A stretch of 57,447 nucleotides of DNA, taken from an uncultured Phascolarctobacterium sp. (GTDB lineage Bacteria; Bacillota; Negativicutes; Acidaminococcales; Acidaminococcaceae). The notes under the pieces were generated by a model. That model had not been told where the DNA came from. It saw only the letters and a program-made list of their open reading frames with translations, and did no database searches. Each line of letters begins with the position of its first letter. The stretch's first letter is position 1. Of this stretch, positions 41,216-50,608 are shown piece by piece. Both the position numbers and the translations under genes were made by a program. Location of the stretch: NCBI GenBank assembly GCA_949295115.1, contig CASFJU010000005.1, forward strand, positions 1 through 57,447, written 5' to 3'.

Positions 41216-43447
41216 ATGCCGGAAATTCATGAAGTTACGGTAGACGGCTTATTTGAAATGATTTCTGAATATCTGGACGAAAAGCAGGTGGCTTTCGTCC
41301 GTAAGGCTTATGACGTTGCAGCCAAAGCACACGCCAATCAGCGCCGTAAATCCGGCGAGCCGTATATTATTCATCCGCTGGGCGTAACGACGATACTGGC
41401 GGAGCTGCAAATGGACGAAACTACGCTGGCAGCCGCCTTTTTGCACGATGTTGTTGAAGACACCGACATTACCTTGCAGCAGCTGACGGAGATGTTCGGC
41501 ACGAAGGTTGCCGACCTTGTTGACGGCGTTACCAAGCTGGGCAAAATCGAATACATCAGCAAAGAGGACCAGCAGATTGAAAATTACCGCAAAATGTTCC
41601 TTGCCATGGCGAAGGACATCCGCGTTATTATGATTAAGCTGGCCGACCGCCTGCATAACATGCGTACCATGAAATACATGCCGGTGCATAAGCAGCATTC
41701 CATCTCGCGCGAGACGATGGAGGTTTATGCGCCGCTGGCACACCGCCTTGGCATTTACACCATCAAGTGGGAGCTGGAGGATTTGGCCTTCCGTTATATG
41801 GAGCCGGAAATTTACTACGACCTTGTTGAGCAGGTTAAGGTAAAACGCCGCGAAAGGGAAGCCATGATTCACGAGGCGATGGCGGAAATTAAGCAGCACC
41901 TTGATGAGCAGCACATTGAGTGCGAAATTCAGGGACGGCCGAAGAATTTTTACAGCATTTACAAAAAAATGCAGCGCGACCATAAAGAATTAAGCGAGAT
42001 TTACGATTTGCTGGCTATCCGCGTGCTGGTCAACAGCGTTGCCGACTGCTACGGCACATTGGGCGTTGTACACAGCCTGTGGCGTCCTATCCCGGGGCGC
42101 GTAAAGGACTATATCGCCGTGCCGAAGTCCAACATGTACCAGTCGCTGCATACCACGGTTGTTTACCACAACGGGCAGCCGCTGGAAATCCAGATACGTA
42201 CCTTTGAAATGCACCGTATTTCCGAATACGGTATCGCGGCGCACTGGCGCTATAAAGAAAGCGGCGGCAAGAGCAATATGCCGTCCGGCGGCGATAAGGA
42301 CTTTGAAGCAAAATTATCATGGCTGCGCCAGCTTTTGGAATGGCACAAGGATATGAGCGATTCGCGCGACTTTGTGAACACGGTTAAAATGGACGTGTTC
42401 AGCGACGAAGTGTTTGTATTTACTCCGCGCGGCGACGTTATTGATTTGCCTGTGGGCAGCGTGCCGATTGACTTTGCGTACCGCATCCATACGGACGTAG
42501 GCAACCGCTGCGTCGGCGCAAAGGTAAACGGGCGCATTGTGCCGCTGGATTATAAATTGAGCAACGGCGATATCGTCGAAGTTATCACGTCCAAGCAGGC
42601 AACAGGACCGAGCCGCGACTGGATGAACATCGTCGGTTCTTCCGATACGCGCAACAAAATCCGTTCGTGGTTCAAGAAGGAACGCCGCGAAGAAAACATC
42701 GTCAAAGGCCGCGAGATGCTGGAAAAAGAAACCAAGCGCCTCGGCTATGATATTAAAGTGCTGCTGAAGGCAGACAAACTTAAAACTGTTGCCACGGCGG
42801 TAAGGCTGGACGGCGAGGAATCGCTGTACGCCACCATCGGCTACGGCGGCATAACGCTGAACAATGTTATGAGCCGCCTGGTTGAGCTGTACAAAAAAGA
42901 GCAGAAGCTCAACACAACCAAAGACCTTTCCGAATTGTTGGCAGAGCTTAAACCGCGCCGCAGCAAGGCTAAAAACAGCCACGGCATCCTTGTTAAAGGC
43001 GAAGAAGGCATTATGGTTAAGCTGGCACGCTGCTGCAACCCGATTCCGGGCGACCCGGTCATCGGTTATATTACGCGCGGCAGCGGCATATCCGTACACC
43101 GCAGGGACTGCCCCAATGTTTTAAGCAACAACCCCGAGGAGCAGAGCCGTTTGATTGAGGTGTCGTGGGATATCGCGACGGACGCCGTTTACAAGGTTAA
43201 CATTGTTATCAGCGCCGACAACCGCCCCGGCATGATGAGCGATATTATGCAGGTAACCAGCGAGGCGAAGCTGAACATCAACGCGCTGAACTGCCGCACC
43301 GACCGCAACAAAGTTGCTTCCATTACGATGGGGCTTGATATCAGCAACCTTGAACAGCTTGACAACATTATGAATAAAATAAAACGCATGAAAGGCGTTT
43401 ACAGCGTGGAGCGCCAGGTAACATCTGCCGTGCACAGCCACGCATAA
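41216..43447 (+). CDS. relA: Bifunctional (p)ppGpp synthetase/hydrolase
   Basis: This is the stringent-response enzyme (743 aa) of the Rel type. The hydrolase HD domain has His53, His77-Asp78 and Glu81-Asp82 (FLHDVVEDTD) intact, so hydrolysis is expected. The synthetase domain (about 240-350) contains YIAVPKSNMYQSLHTTV. TGS (about 395-455, VFVFTPRGDVIDLPVGSVPIDFAY), zinc-finger-like ARCCNPIPGD and C-terminal ACT domains complete the protein. SD TAAGGATG is before the ATG, 20 nt after recJ. Confidence 0.97.
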   Translation: MPEIHEVTVDGLFEMISEYLDEKQVAFVRKAYDVAAKAHANQRRKSGEPYIIHPLGVTTILAELQMDETTLAAAFLHDVVEDTDITLQQLTEMFGTKVADLVDGVTKLGKIEYISKEDQQIENYRKMFLAMAKDIRVIMIKLADRLHNMRTMKYMPVHKQHSISRETMEVYAPLAHRLGIYTIKWELEDLAFRYMEPEIYYDLVEQVKVKRREREAMIHEAMAEIKQHLDEQHIECEIQGRPKNFYSIYKKMQRDHKELSEIYDLLAIRVLVNSVADCYGTLGVVHSLWRPIPGRVKDYIAVPKSNMYQSLHTTVVYHNGQPLEIQIRTFEMHRISEYGIAAHWRYKESGGKSNMPSGGDKDFEAKLSWLRQLLEWHKDMSDSRDFVNTVKMDVFSDEVFVFTPRGDVIDLPVGSVPIDFAYRIHTDVGNRCVGAKVNGRIVPLDYKLSNGDIVEVITSKQATGPSRDWMNIVGSSDTRNKIRSWFKKERREENIVKGREMLEKETKRLGYDIKVLLKADKLKTVATAVRLDGEESLYATIGYGGITLNNVMSRLVELYKKEQKLNTTKDLSELLAELKPRRSKAKNSHGILVKGEEGIMVKLARCCNPIPGDPVIGYITRGSGISVHRRDCPNVLSNNPEEQSRLIEVSWDIATDAVYKVNIVISADNRPGMMSDIMQVTSEAKLNINALNCRTDRNKVASITMGLDISNLEQLDNIMNKIKRMKGVYSVERQVTSAVHSHA

Positions 43448-43459
43448 CAGGAGGATTAC

Positions 43460-44080
43460 ATGAAGATTATTGCCATGGAAGTTGGCTACATTGCTACCAA
43501 CTGCTATATTGTGATTAACGAAGAAACGCATCAGGCAGTCGTTATCGACCCGGGCGGAGACGCTGACCGCATTATGGCGGCGGTGGAAAAGGAAAACGCC
43601 AAAGTTGACGCTATCTTTTTAACACACGGCCACGGCGACCATATTATGGCGCTGGGCGAAGTTAAGGAACGCACCGGTGCGCCAATTTACATCAGCAAGG
43701 CCGACGCGCCGCTGTTAAACGATCCGAACAAAAGCCTTGTGGCCTTTATCGGCGGCAAATATACGCCCGCCACGGCGGATAAATTTTTTGCCGACGGCGA
43801 CGAAGTGGAAGCGGCAGGCATGAAGTTTAAGGTGCTGGCAACGCCGGGGCATACGCCGGGCGGTGTCTGCCTTATGCTTGACGACATTGTGTTCTGCGGC
43901 GACACGGTGTTCCTTGAATCAATCGGCAGGACGGATTTCCCCGGCGGCTCATACCGTCAGCTCCTGCAATCAATTAAAGATAAAATTTTGCCGCTGGGCG
44001 ATAATGTACACCTTTTGCCGGGACACGGCCCTGTAACCACGGTAGAACATGAAAGGCGCAGAAACCCGTTTCTGCAATAA
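43460..44080 (+). CDS. MBL-fold metallo-hydrolase (glyoxalase II-like)
   Basis: The 206-aa metallo-beta-lactamase-fold protein has the THGHGDH motif (about 53-59). A later TPGHTPG and the FCGDTVF aspartate complete the dinuclear metal site. It resembles YcbL-type glyoxalase II or D-tyrosyl-related hydrolases; the substrate is not assignable. SD AGGAGG is before the ATG, 12 nt after relA, so it is cotranscribed. Confidence 0.92.
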   Translation: MKIIAMEVGYIATNCYIVINEETHQAVVIDPGGDADRIMAAVEKENAKVDAIFLTHGHGDHIMALGEVKERTGAPIYISKADAPLLNDPNKSLVAFIGGKYTPATADKFFADGDEVEAAGMKFKVLATPGHTPGGVCLMLDDIVFCGDTVFLESIGRTDFPGGSYRQLLQSIKDKILPLGDNVHLLPGHGPVTTVEHERRRNPFLQ

Positions 44081-44092
44081 TTTTAGCAATAA

Positions 44093-45202
44093 ATGATTAA
44101 GGATTTTAAAGTTTTACGAAACAGCACCGCTTTTAAAGTAACGGTGGCGGCGCTCATATCGTTTATTTTGTACATGCTTGGCAATTTTCTGCTTCCGATA
44201 CTTCTGGCAGTGGGGCTGGCGTTTTTGCTGCACCCAATCAGCAAGCTGTTCGGCAAAATCACGCTGGGGCGCGGTACAATCCATCTGTCGCGCGTGGTAA
44301 CAATTTTAATGGCGTTCATAGCCTTCGGGCTGATTGTATTTTTGGCGGTAACCTACATTATTTTGCCGCTGTTCGGGCAGATTAACAATCTCGTCGGCAA
44401 AATACCGGATTACACCACCAAAATGGACGCCGCCACCTTTGACTGGCTGGTGGAGGACCCTTCCAATTACCCGACGCTGCCGCATAACATCGAAAGCCTT
44501 TTTGACTACATCACCAGCTGGCTGATGGGCTTTGTGGCGGCGGTACTGCGCAACCTGTTAAAATCGACGCTGGATATTATTACTAACCTCGTCGGTTTAA
44601 TTGTGGTGCCGTTCCTTGCGTTTTACTTTTTAAAAGACTGGCGCGACCTGCGCAGCATGATGATTAACTTTTTCAGCTACGAAGCACAGCCGCGTGCGGC
44701 GCATATTATCGATGAAATCGGTATTACGTTAAGCAGCTACATTCAGGGTCTGGCACGTTTAAGCCTTCTGGCAGGTTTTTGCATTGCTGCCGGTACGGCA
44801 ATATTGGGTATCCATTACCCGCTGGTATTTGGTTTACTTGCCATCCTTGCGGAGATGGTCCCTGTCGTCGGGCCGCTTTTGGGCGCTGTGCCTGCGGTGT
44901 TCATTGCGTATTCGCAAAGCCCGCAGTCCGCATTTTACGTGGCGCTGTTTTATCTGGTATTCTACCAGTTTGACGCAAACTATTTAATGCCGCGCATCGT
45001 CGGCAAAAAAATTGATTTGCACCCGGTAATTTTAATTTTAAGTTTGATTATCGGCGCTAAGCTGTACGGCATTTTGGGTATGCTGTTTGCCGTGCCCGTG
45101 GCGGCGGTGTACCGCGTGCTTTACAAGGAACTTTGGCACAGCACGGACGAACTGGCGGAAGAAACAACGCCCGCGCAGTTTGACGAGCGCGGAGGCAAAT
45201 AA
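44093..45202 (+). CDS. AI-2E family transporter (YtvI/PerM-like)
   Basis: The 369-aa membrane protein has the family layout. It has two helices at the N-terminus (TVAALISFILYMLGNFLLPI), a hydrophilic loop of about 100 residues, then a cluster of five or six helices. These include PLVFGLLAILAEMVPVVGPLLGAVPAVF and LMPRIVGKKIDLHPVILILSL. Members include exporters of autoinducer-2 and Na+/H+ antiporters, so the substrate is open. No strong SD is seen. It ends the recJ-relA operon at a terminator. Confidence 0.9.
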   Translation: MIKDFKVLRNSTAFKVTVAALISFILYMLGNFLLPILLAVGLAFLLHPISKLFGKITLGRGTIHLSRVVTILMAFIAFGLIVFLAVTYIILPLFGQINNLVGKIPDYTTKMDAATFDWLVEDPSNYPTLPHNIESLFDYITSWLMGFVAAVLRNLLKSTLDIITNLVGLIVVPFLAFYFLKDWRDLRSMMINFFSYEAQPRAAHIIDEIGITLSSYIQGLARLSLLAGFCIAAGTAILGIHYPLVFGLLAILAEMVPVVGPLLGAVPAVFIAYSQSPQSAFYVALFYLVFYQFDANYLMPRIVGKKIDLHPVILILSLIIGAKLYGILGMLFAVPVAAVYRVLYKELWHSTDELAEETTPAQFDERGGK

Positions 45203-45205
45203 ATT

Positions 45206-45238
45206 TACGGCTTTAACGGCCGTATTTTTATTTTTTAC
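45206..45238 (+). terminator. Terminator of the recJ-relA operon
   Basis: TACGGC pairs with GCCGTA (45219-45224) and is followed by TTTTTATTTTTT. Confidence 0.75.
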
Positions 45239-45267
45239 TTTATTTTTACCCTGCGGCGTAAATGGTG

Positions 45268-45297
45268 TTGAATAAACAGCCGTTTTTGTGGTACAAT
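45268..45297 (+). promoter_or_regulatory. hisS promoter
   Basis: TTGAAT (45268-45273) and TACAAT (45292-45297) are 18 bp apart. The roughly 55-nt leader has no T-box motif. Confidence 0.7.
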
Positions 45298-45357
45298 TAT
45301 TAAGTATGTAAATTTATGGATAGATAAAGCCGTAGAAGGCAGTGAGGAGGAATCAGC

Positions 45358-46629
45358 TTGCTTACTACTGCGCCAAGAGGCACAAAAGATATACTGCCGT
45401 CCGAGATTGAAAACTGGCGGTATGTGGAAGCCGCTATGCGCCGCATCTGCGCACAGTTTGGCTATAAAGAAATCCGCACGCCGGTGTTTGAGCATACCGA
45501 GCTGTTTAAGCGCGGCATTGGCGATACGACCGACGTTGTGGAAAAGGAAATGTATACCTTTACCGACCGCGGCGAAAGAAGCATTACCCTGCGCCCGGAA
45601 AATACCGCGTCTGCCGTACGCGCGTTCTGCGAGCATAAAATGTATGCCGAACCTGCGCCGACAAAGCTGTTTTATATCGGGCCGATGTTCAGGTACGACC
45701 GCCCGCAGGCAGGGCGTTACCGCCAGTTCCACCAGTTCGGCATCGAAGCATTGGGTGTTGACAGCCCGGCGATTGACGCCGAGGCAATTTTACTGGCAGT
45801 TACCATTTTAAAGGAACTTGGCTTAAAAGATTTGCATTTAAAAATCAACTCCGTGGGCTGCTCCAAATGCCGCCCGCAGCACCGCGCCAAATTGCAGGAT
45901 TATTTCCGCCCGCATCTTGAGGGTATGTGCAATGACTGCAAATCGCGCTTTGAGCGCAACCCGCTAAGGCTTTTGGACTGCAAGGTGCCGCATGACCACG
46001 AGCTGGCTGCCGGTGCGCCGAGCCTTGAAGAATGTTTGTGCGACGAGTGCCGTGAGCATTTTGAAGGCGTTAAGCGTTTGCTGACGGCGGCAGGCGTTGA
46101 TTTTGAAGTAGATAACACGCTGGTGCGCGGGCTTGATTATTACACCAAAACCGCGTTTGAAATCCAGTATGTGCCGCTGGGCGCGCAAAGCGCAGTTTGC
46201 GGCGGCGGGCGTTACGACGGCCTTGTTAAGGAAATCGGCGGGCAGGATGTTTCCGGCATCGGTTTTGCGATGGGCATGGAACGCATTTTGCTGGCGCTGG
46301 AAAGCCAGAACCTTTTGCCGGAGCATAAGGACGGCATCGACGCCTTTATAGTTTGCCCCAATCAGGCTAATTTTGAAGCAGCGTTTAAAACAGCCATCGC
46401 CTTAAGGCAGGCCGGTTTAAAAACCGAGTTTGACTTTTTGGCGCGCAGCATGAAAGCGCAGATGAAGCAGGCCGGACGCCTTAACGCACGTTTTGCCGTT
46501 ATTTTTGGCGACGACGAGCTGGCACGCGGCGCTGTAACGCTTAAAAACATGGCTGAAAGCACGCAGACAGAAATTCCTGTTGATGATACAGTAACAATTT
46601 TACAAACAGAGGTGCAAAAGTATGAGTAA
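45358..46629 (+). CDS. hisS: Histidine--tRNA ligase
   Basis: This class II synthetase (423 aa) begins with TAPRGTKDILPSE. Motif 2 includes SITLRPENTASAVRAF and MFRYDRPQAGRYRQFHQFG. The histidine-specific GLDYYTKTAFE and motif 3 SGIGFAMGMERILL follow. The TTG start follows SD GAGGAGG. A CxxC...CxxC-like insertion (VGCSKCRPQHR, CNDCKSR, CLCDECREH) is a metal-site variant seen in Bacillota HisRS. Its end overlaps aspS by 8 nt. Confidence 0.97.
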   Translation: MLTTAPRGTKDILPSEIENWRYVEAAMRRICAQFGYKEIRTPVFEHTELFKRGIGDTTDVVEKEMYTFTDRGERSITLRPENTASAVRAFCEHKMYAEPAPTKLFYIGPMFRYDRPQAGRYRQFHQFGIEALGVDSPAIDAEAILLAVTILKELGLKDLHLKINSVGCSKCRPQHRAKLQDYFRPHLEGMCNDCKSRFERNPLRLLDCKVPHDHELAAGAPSLEECLCDECREHFEGVKRLLTAAGVDFEVDNTLVRGLDYYTKTAFEIQYVPLGAQSAVCGGGRYDGLVKEIGGQDVSGIGFAMGMERILLALESQNLLPEHKDGIDAFIVCPNQANFEAAFKTAIALRQAGLKTEFDFLARSMKAQMKQAGRLNARFAVIFGDDELARGAVTLKNMAESTQTEIPVDDTVTILQTEVQKYE

Positions 46630-48400
46630 TTTGAAACGCAATCATTATTGCGGCACGCTTGGCAAGGCCGACAACGAAAAAGAGGTTGTGCTTTGCGGCT
46701 GGGTTGCCAAAAGACGCGACCACGGCGGACTGATTTTTATTGACCTGCGCGACCGCAGCGGCATTGTGCAGGTTGTGGTTGACCCCGACCACGCCGGCAA
46801 TGATTTTGCCACTGCCGAAGCTATCCGCAGCGAGTATGTAATTAAAGTGCACGGCGTTGTACGCCTGCGCAGCGATGAAACCATCAACCCCAACCTTGCT
46901 ACCGGCGAAGTTGAAGTTGTTGCCAAAGAGCTTGAAGTGCTGAACAGCGCCAAAACCCCGCCGTTTTACATTCAGGACGGCATCGATGTTGACGAAAACC
47001 TGCGCCTGAAATACCGCTATCTGGATTTGCGCCGCCCGGAAATGCAGCGCAATTTAATGCTGCGCCACAAAGTTACCAAACTGATGCGCGACTACATGGA
47101 CAACCATGATTTCTGCGAAATTGAAACTCCGATGCTTACCAAGAGCACCCCGGAAGGCGCGCGCGACTACCTTGTACCGAGCCGCGTAAACCCCGGCAAA
47201 TTCTATGCTCTGCCGCAGTCCCCGCAGATTTTTAAACAGCTTTTGATGGTTGCCGGTATGGAACGTTATTTCCAGATTGTACGCTGCTTCCGCGATGAAG
47301 ACCTGCGTGCCGACCGCCAGCCGGAATTTACCCAGCTTGATATTGAAATGAGCTTTGTTGACGCCGATGATATTATGGACATGACCGAAGGCTTAATCCG
47401 CTATGTGTTCAAAGGCGCGCGGGGCGTTGACCTGCCGGAAAAATTCCAGCGCATGACCTGGGACGAAGCTATGGATAAATACGGCAGCGACAAACCGGAC
47501 CTGCGTTTTGGCATGGAACTTATCAACATGACCGACGCCGTTAAAGGCAGCGACTTTAAAGTATTTAACGATATTATCAATAAAGGCGGCATTGTTAAAG
47601 CCATCAACGTTAAGGGCGACGCAGGCATCCCGCGCCGTGAGCTTGACGGGCTGGTTGACTTTGTTGCCATTTACGGTGCCAAAGGCCTTGCCTGGATGCA
47701 GATTCAGCCGGACGGCAGCGTAAAATCCCCGATTGCCAAATTCTTCAGCGAAGAATATCTGGCCAACATCCTTAAAACAGCTGCTGCCGAACCGGGCGAC
47801 CTGCTGCTGTTCGTAGCGGACAAACCGCTGGTTGTTGCCGCTGCTCTCGGCGCACTGCGTATCGAAATGGCAAAACGCCGCGGCCTCATCGACGAAAACA
47901 AACTGGCCTTCACCTGGGTTGTTGACTTCCCGATGTTTGAGTACAGCGAAGAAGAAAAACGCTATGTTGCCATGCACCATCCGTTTACCTCTCCGCGCGA
48001 AGAAGACATTCCGCTTCTGGAAACAGACCCCGGCAAAGTATACGCCAAAGCTTACGATATGGTACTTAACGGTACTGAAATCGGCGGCGGCTCCATCCGT
48101 ATTCACAGACGCGACGTGCAGGATAAAGTATTCCATGCTATCGGCCTTAGCGAAGAACAGGCTGTTGAAAAATTCGGCTTCATGATGGGCGCATTTGAAT
48201 TCGGCGCTCCTCCGCATGGCGGCCTTGCCTTCGGCCTTGACCGTCTGGTAATGATTATGGCTAAACGCGATTCCATCCGCGACGTAATCGCCTTCCCGAA
48301 AACCCAGAGCGCTAACGACCTGATGTGCCAGGCTCCTAACGACGTTGAAGAAAAACAACTGCGCGAACTGCACATCCGCACTGTGCTTGTAAAAAAATAA
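46622..48400 (+). CDS. aspS: Aspartate--tRNA ligase
   Basis: This class IIb synthetase (592 aa) has an N-terminal OB anticodon-binding domain (GWVAKRRDHGGLIFIDLRDR). The catalytic core shows RYLDLRRPEMQRN, then FRDEDLRADRQPEFTQLD (motif 2) and GLAFGLDRLVM (motif 3). The GAD insertion domain lies between. The ATG at 46622 overlaps hisS. hisS-aspS is a common Bacillota pair. A terminator follows. Confidence 0.98.
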   Translation: MSNLKRNHYCGTLGKADNEKEVVLCGWVAKRRDHGGLIFIDLRDRSGIVQVVVDPDHAGNDFATAEAIRSEYVIKVHGVVRLRSDETINPNLATGEVEVVAKELEVLNSAKTPPFYIQDGIDVDENLRLKYRYLDLRRPEMQRNLMLRHKVTKLMRDYMDNHDFCEIETPMLTKSTPEGARDYLVPSRVNPGKFYALPQSPQIFKQLLMVAGMERYFQIVRCFRDEDLRADRQPEFTQLDIEMSFVDADDIMDMTEGLIRYVFKGARGVDLPEKFQRMTWDEAMDKYGSDKPDLRFGMELINMTDAVKGSDFKVFNDIINKGGIVKAINVKGDAGIPRRELDGLVDFVAIYGAKGLAWMQIQPDGSVKSPIAKFFSEEYLANILKTAAAEPGDLLLFVADKPLVVAAALGALRIEMAKRRGLIDENKLAFTWVVDFPMFEYSEEEKRYVAMHHPFTSPREEDIPLLETDPGKVYAKAYDMVLNGTEIGGGSIRIHRRDVQDKVFHAIGLSEEQAVEKFGFMMGAFEFGAPPHGGLAFGLDRLVMIMAKRDSIRDVIAFPKTQSANDLMCQAPNDVEEKQLRELHIRTVLVKK

Positions 48401-48443
48401 TTTAACTGACCGGCTTAAACCTATCAGTTAACCTTTGCAATTT

Positions 48444-48476
48444 AAATACCGGCTGCTTAACGGCGGCCGGTATTTT
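48444..48476 (+). terminator. Terminator of hisS-aspS
   Basis: AAATACCGGC pairs with GCCGGTATTT around a 12-nt loop, followed by a short T-run. The -35 of the next promoter (TTGCGT, 48475-48480) begins here. Confidence 0.75.
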
Positions 48477-48503
48477 GCGTAATGGGCGTTTTTAAGTTAT
48501 AAT
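48475..48503 (+). promoter_or_regulatory. Promoter of the DUF3783 gene
   Basis: TTGCGT (48475-48480) and TATAAT (48498-48503) are 17 bp apart. Confidence 0.65.
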
Positions 48504-48535
48504 GGTTGTAATAATTGTATTTAAAGGAGAACACC

Positions 48536-48946
48536 ATGGTAAGCTGTGCATTGCTTTATAATTTTACCGGCAAAAAAGCCGAGATGACAAAAATGGTTTG
48601 CATGATGATGAATATTCGCTTTAAAAGCGTGAGGCAGGAGGATTACCACCAGCCTCTGGGCGCGCTTTTGGGCATTGAAGGCGTGGATTTAAAAGAAGCG
48701 AAAGCCGATAACGAGCCGATGGCGGAGGAAATGCTTTTGCTGCACGGCTTCGGCGCGGATAAGCTGCAAAAGTTTTTAACCGCCTTGCAGCGCGTGGGCG
48801 TAGGGCGCATTGATTTAAAAGCCATGCTGACGGAAAACAACCGCACCTGGAGCGGCCTTGATTTGTACGAGGAACTGTGCAAGGAACGCGACGCTTTTAA
48901 AAAGCTGGAAGAAGAAAAACGCAAACAAAAACAACAGCAGCAATAA
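48536..48946 (+). CDS. DUF3783 domain-containing protein
   Basis: The 136-aa product contains the segment EMLLLHGFGADKLQKFLTAL followed by IDLKAMLTENNRTWSGLDL, the DUF3783 pattern. The C-terminus is a charged, Lys/Glu/Gln-rich tail ending in four glutamines. The function is unknown. The ATG at 48536 follows SD AAAGGAGA. It is a single-gene transcript between its own promoter and a bidirectional terminator. Confidence 0.8.
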   Translation: MVSCALLYNFTGKKAEMTKMVCMMMNIRFKSVRQEDYHQPLGALLGIEGVDLKEAKADNEPMAEEMLLLHGFGADKLQKFLTALQRVGVGRIDLKAMLTENNRTWSGLDLYEELCKERDAFKKLEEEKRKQKQQQQ

Positions 48947-48950
48947 AAAA

Positions 48951-48978
48951 TACCCCAAAACCTTGTGGTTTTGGGGTA
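48951..48978. terminator. Bidirectional terminator
   Basis: A 12-bp perfect stem TACCCCAAAACC / GGTTTTGGGGTA closes a TTGT loop, between convergent genes. Confidence 0.88.
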
Positions 48979-49000
48979 CATTTATAAGCAAAACTTATAA

Positions 49001-49891
49001 TTACACGCCGGTGCCGTCAAACTTGGGGATGAAGTCCTCGCAGGCGGAATCATCCTCCTGCACAAAACCGTCCTCAATACCGCTGTCAAACAGGTACTGC
49101 TCAACTTCGGCGTATTCTTCGTCGGTAACGCGGCGGTTAATCTCGGGGTAATCGGCAGCGCGGCCGCAGGGCACATACTGGTGCATAAGGCTGAACATAA
49201 CCTCGCCGGGCTTAAAGGTTTTTGCAACCCAGTCGATAACGCCCTTGGTGTTTTCAACCATGCCTGGCATTAACAGGTGGCGGATGATAACGCCGCTTTG
49301 CATAATGCCGCCGTCATTCAGCTTGTACGGGCCAACCTGCTTGTACATTTCTTTAATAGCGTCGGTGGCAATGCGGAAATAGCTTGGCGCGTTGCTGTAT
49401 TTAATGGCGGCAAGGTCGTCGCTGTATTTTAAATCGGGCAGCCATATTTGCACCTTGCCTTTTAATTTGCGCAGGGTGTCCAGCGTTTCAAAGCCGCTGG
49501 TGTTGTAAACCACGGGCACAGGCAGGGGCTCTTTCAGGCTCTCTAAAATTGCGTGCGTAAAGTGGGTGGGGGTAACAAGGTTAATGTTATTTGCCCCCTG
49601 GGCGATAAGCTCAAAATAAATTTCGCGCAGGCGTTCGATGGTAATTTCCTTACCCTTGTTCAAGCTGCTGATTTCGTAATTTTGGCAAAAAACACAGTGC
49701 AAATTGCAGCCGCTAAAGAACACGGTGCCGCTGCCTTTTTCGCCGCTGATGCAGGGTTCCTCCCAAAAGTGCAGGGCGGCGCGGGCAACAATGGGCTTTA
49801 AGCCGCAGTGGCACGAGCCGAACATGCCCTCCGCGTGCATATCGGCAGGGCGGTCAACGCCGCAGCGGTGCGGGCAAACATAACATTCCAT
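49001..49891 (-). CDS. Radical SAM protein, PflX/YgkA-like activase family
   Basis: The 296-aa product has a radical SAM cluster CNLHCVFC (Cys62, Cys66, Cys69). An extra cysteine set comes first (CYVCPHRC at 3-10, then SCHCG at about 27-29). The layout matches the COG1313 family, often annotated as pyruvate-formate-lyase-activating-enzyme-like (PflX); its true substrate is unknown. The ATG at 49891 is chosen because it is better spaced from SD AAAGGAAG than the GTG at 49900. No partner glycyl-radical enzyme is in this window. Confidence 0.87.
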   Translation of the reverse strand: MECYVCPHRCGVDRPADMHAEGMFGSCHCGLKPIVARAALHFWEEPCISGEKGSGTVFFSGCNLHCVFCQNYEISSLNKGKEITIERLREIYFELIAQGANNINLVTPTHFTHAILESLKEPLPVPVVYNTSGFETLDTLRKLKGKVQIWLPDLKYSDDLAAIKYSNAPSYFRIATDAIKEMYKQVGPYKLNDGGIMQSGVIIRHLLMPGMVENTKGVIDWVAKTFKPGEVMFSLMHQYVPCGRAADYPEINRRVTDEEYAEVEQYLFDSGIEDGFVQEDDSACEDFIPKFDGTGV

Positions 49892-49979
49892 ATATAACAC
49901 TTCCTTTGATTGATTGCTGCTTTTTATATTGTACCACAGATTGAACAGGTTTATAATTAAAATAAAGTGGGGTGAGGAT

Positions 49980-50444
49980 ATGTTTTTATGGAGTAAGTTA
50001 TATTTGGAAACTGATAAATCGCCTGAAGAAGTAGTGGAATTGTTAAAAGAAAATACAAAAGAAATGCCGATTTTATTATGGGGAAAAGATTCTGATTTCT
50101 TATTTTATGGTAAAGTAGAACAAAATGGATTTTTGTTAAAACAAACTGATAGAAGAAGAGGAGCATCATATAAAGGTATTGTTGTTGATAAAAATAACAA
50201 ATCTATAATAGTGTTTTGGCGAAAATGGAGAATGATATTCATTATATTTTATTGTTTTTTATTTTATACTTTGTTTAAAAATTGTTTTTTTAATTTCAAA
50301 AATGATTTTGATGTAACTTCAATGGGTTTTAATTTTATATTTTTAGTAGGATTAATAATATTAATAATTGTTGACCGTTGTGATGAAGAAGATTTAAAAA
50401 TTAAATTACAAAATCTTTTATCAGCACATGAGTTAAAAATGTAA
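49980..50444 (+). CDS. AT-rich orphan with two membrane helices
   Basis: The 154-aa product starts at the ATG at 49980, behind SD GGGGTGAGG. A soluble N-terminal half (about 90 residues, WSKLYLETDKSPEEVVELLK ...) precedes two membrane helices (MIFIIFYCFLFYTLFKNCFF and MGFNFIFLVGLIILIIVDRC). A short acidic/basic tail ends it. No family is recognised. The codon use is far more AT-rich than its neighbours, resembling the cassette at 6819-9731, so it may be acquired. Confidence 0.65.
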   Translation: MFLWSKLYLETDKSPEEVVELLKENTKEMPILLWGKDSDFLFYGKVEQNGFLLKQTDRRRGASYKGIVVDKNNKSIIVFWRKWRMIFIIFYCFLFYTLFKNCFFNFKNDFDVTSMGFNFIFLVGLIILIIVDRCDEEDLKIKLQNLLSAHELKM

Positions 50445-50449
50445 TATGT

Positions 50450-50478
50450 TTGACAAACCACCATTACAACTATATAAT
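50450..50478 (+). promoter_or_regulatory. Promoter of the ZTP riboswitch transcript
   Basis: TTGACA (50450-50455) and TATAAT (50473-50478) are exactly 17 bp apart, giving a start near 50486. Confidence 0.85.
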
Positions 50479-50487
50479 TTAACTATA

Positions 50488-50590
50488 AAGGCCATATAAC
50501 TGACGGAAGTGGGTTAACCACATGGAGTATGGCCGGATTAACGCCGACCGTCTGGGCAATTTGCGCCCGGAAAGTGCCGGCATTTTTAAT
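50488..50590 (+). promoter_or_regulatory. ZTP (pfl) riboswitch
   Basis: P1 pairs GGCCATA (50490-50496) with TATGGCC (50528-50534). Inside lie the conserved ACTGACGG and GTGGGTTAACCACATGGAG. The 3' domain contains GCCGACCGTCTGGGCA (50543-50558), the signature block of the family. GACGG (50502-50506) can pair with CCGTC (50548-50552) as the pseudoknot. GCCCGG / CCGGC followed by ATTTTTAATTT (about 50566-50590) may be the off-state terminator. ZTP/ZMP accumulates when 10-formyl-THF is short, and the gene downstream is AICAR formyltransferase, a textbook target. Confidence 0.92.
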
Positions 50591-50608
50591 TTACAGGGAG
50601 GAATTAAC

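Noticed and set aside
45298..45357. A T-box before hisS
   Set aside because: The leader is only about 55 nt and lacks the GGTGGAACC element and a terminator.
50522..50608. An upstream ATG for the AICAR formyltransferase
   Set aside because: It lies inside the ZTP riboswitch and has no SD. The GTG at 50609 follows GGGAGG.
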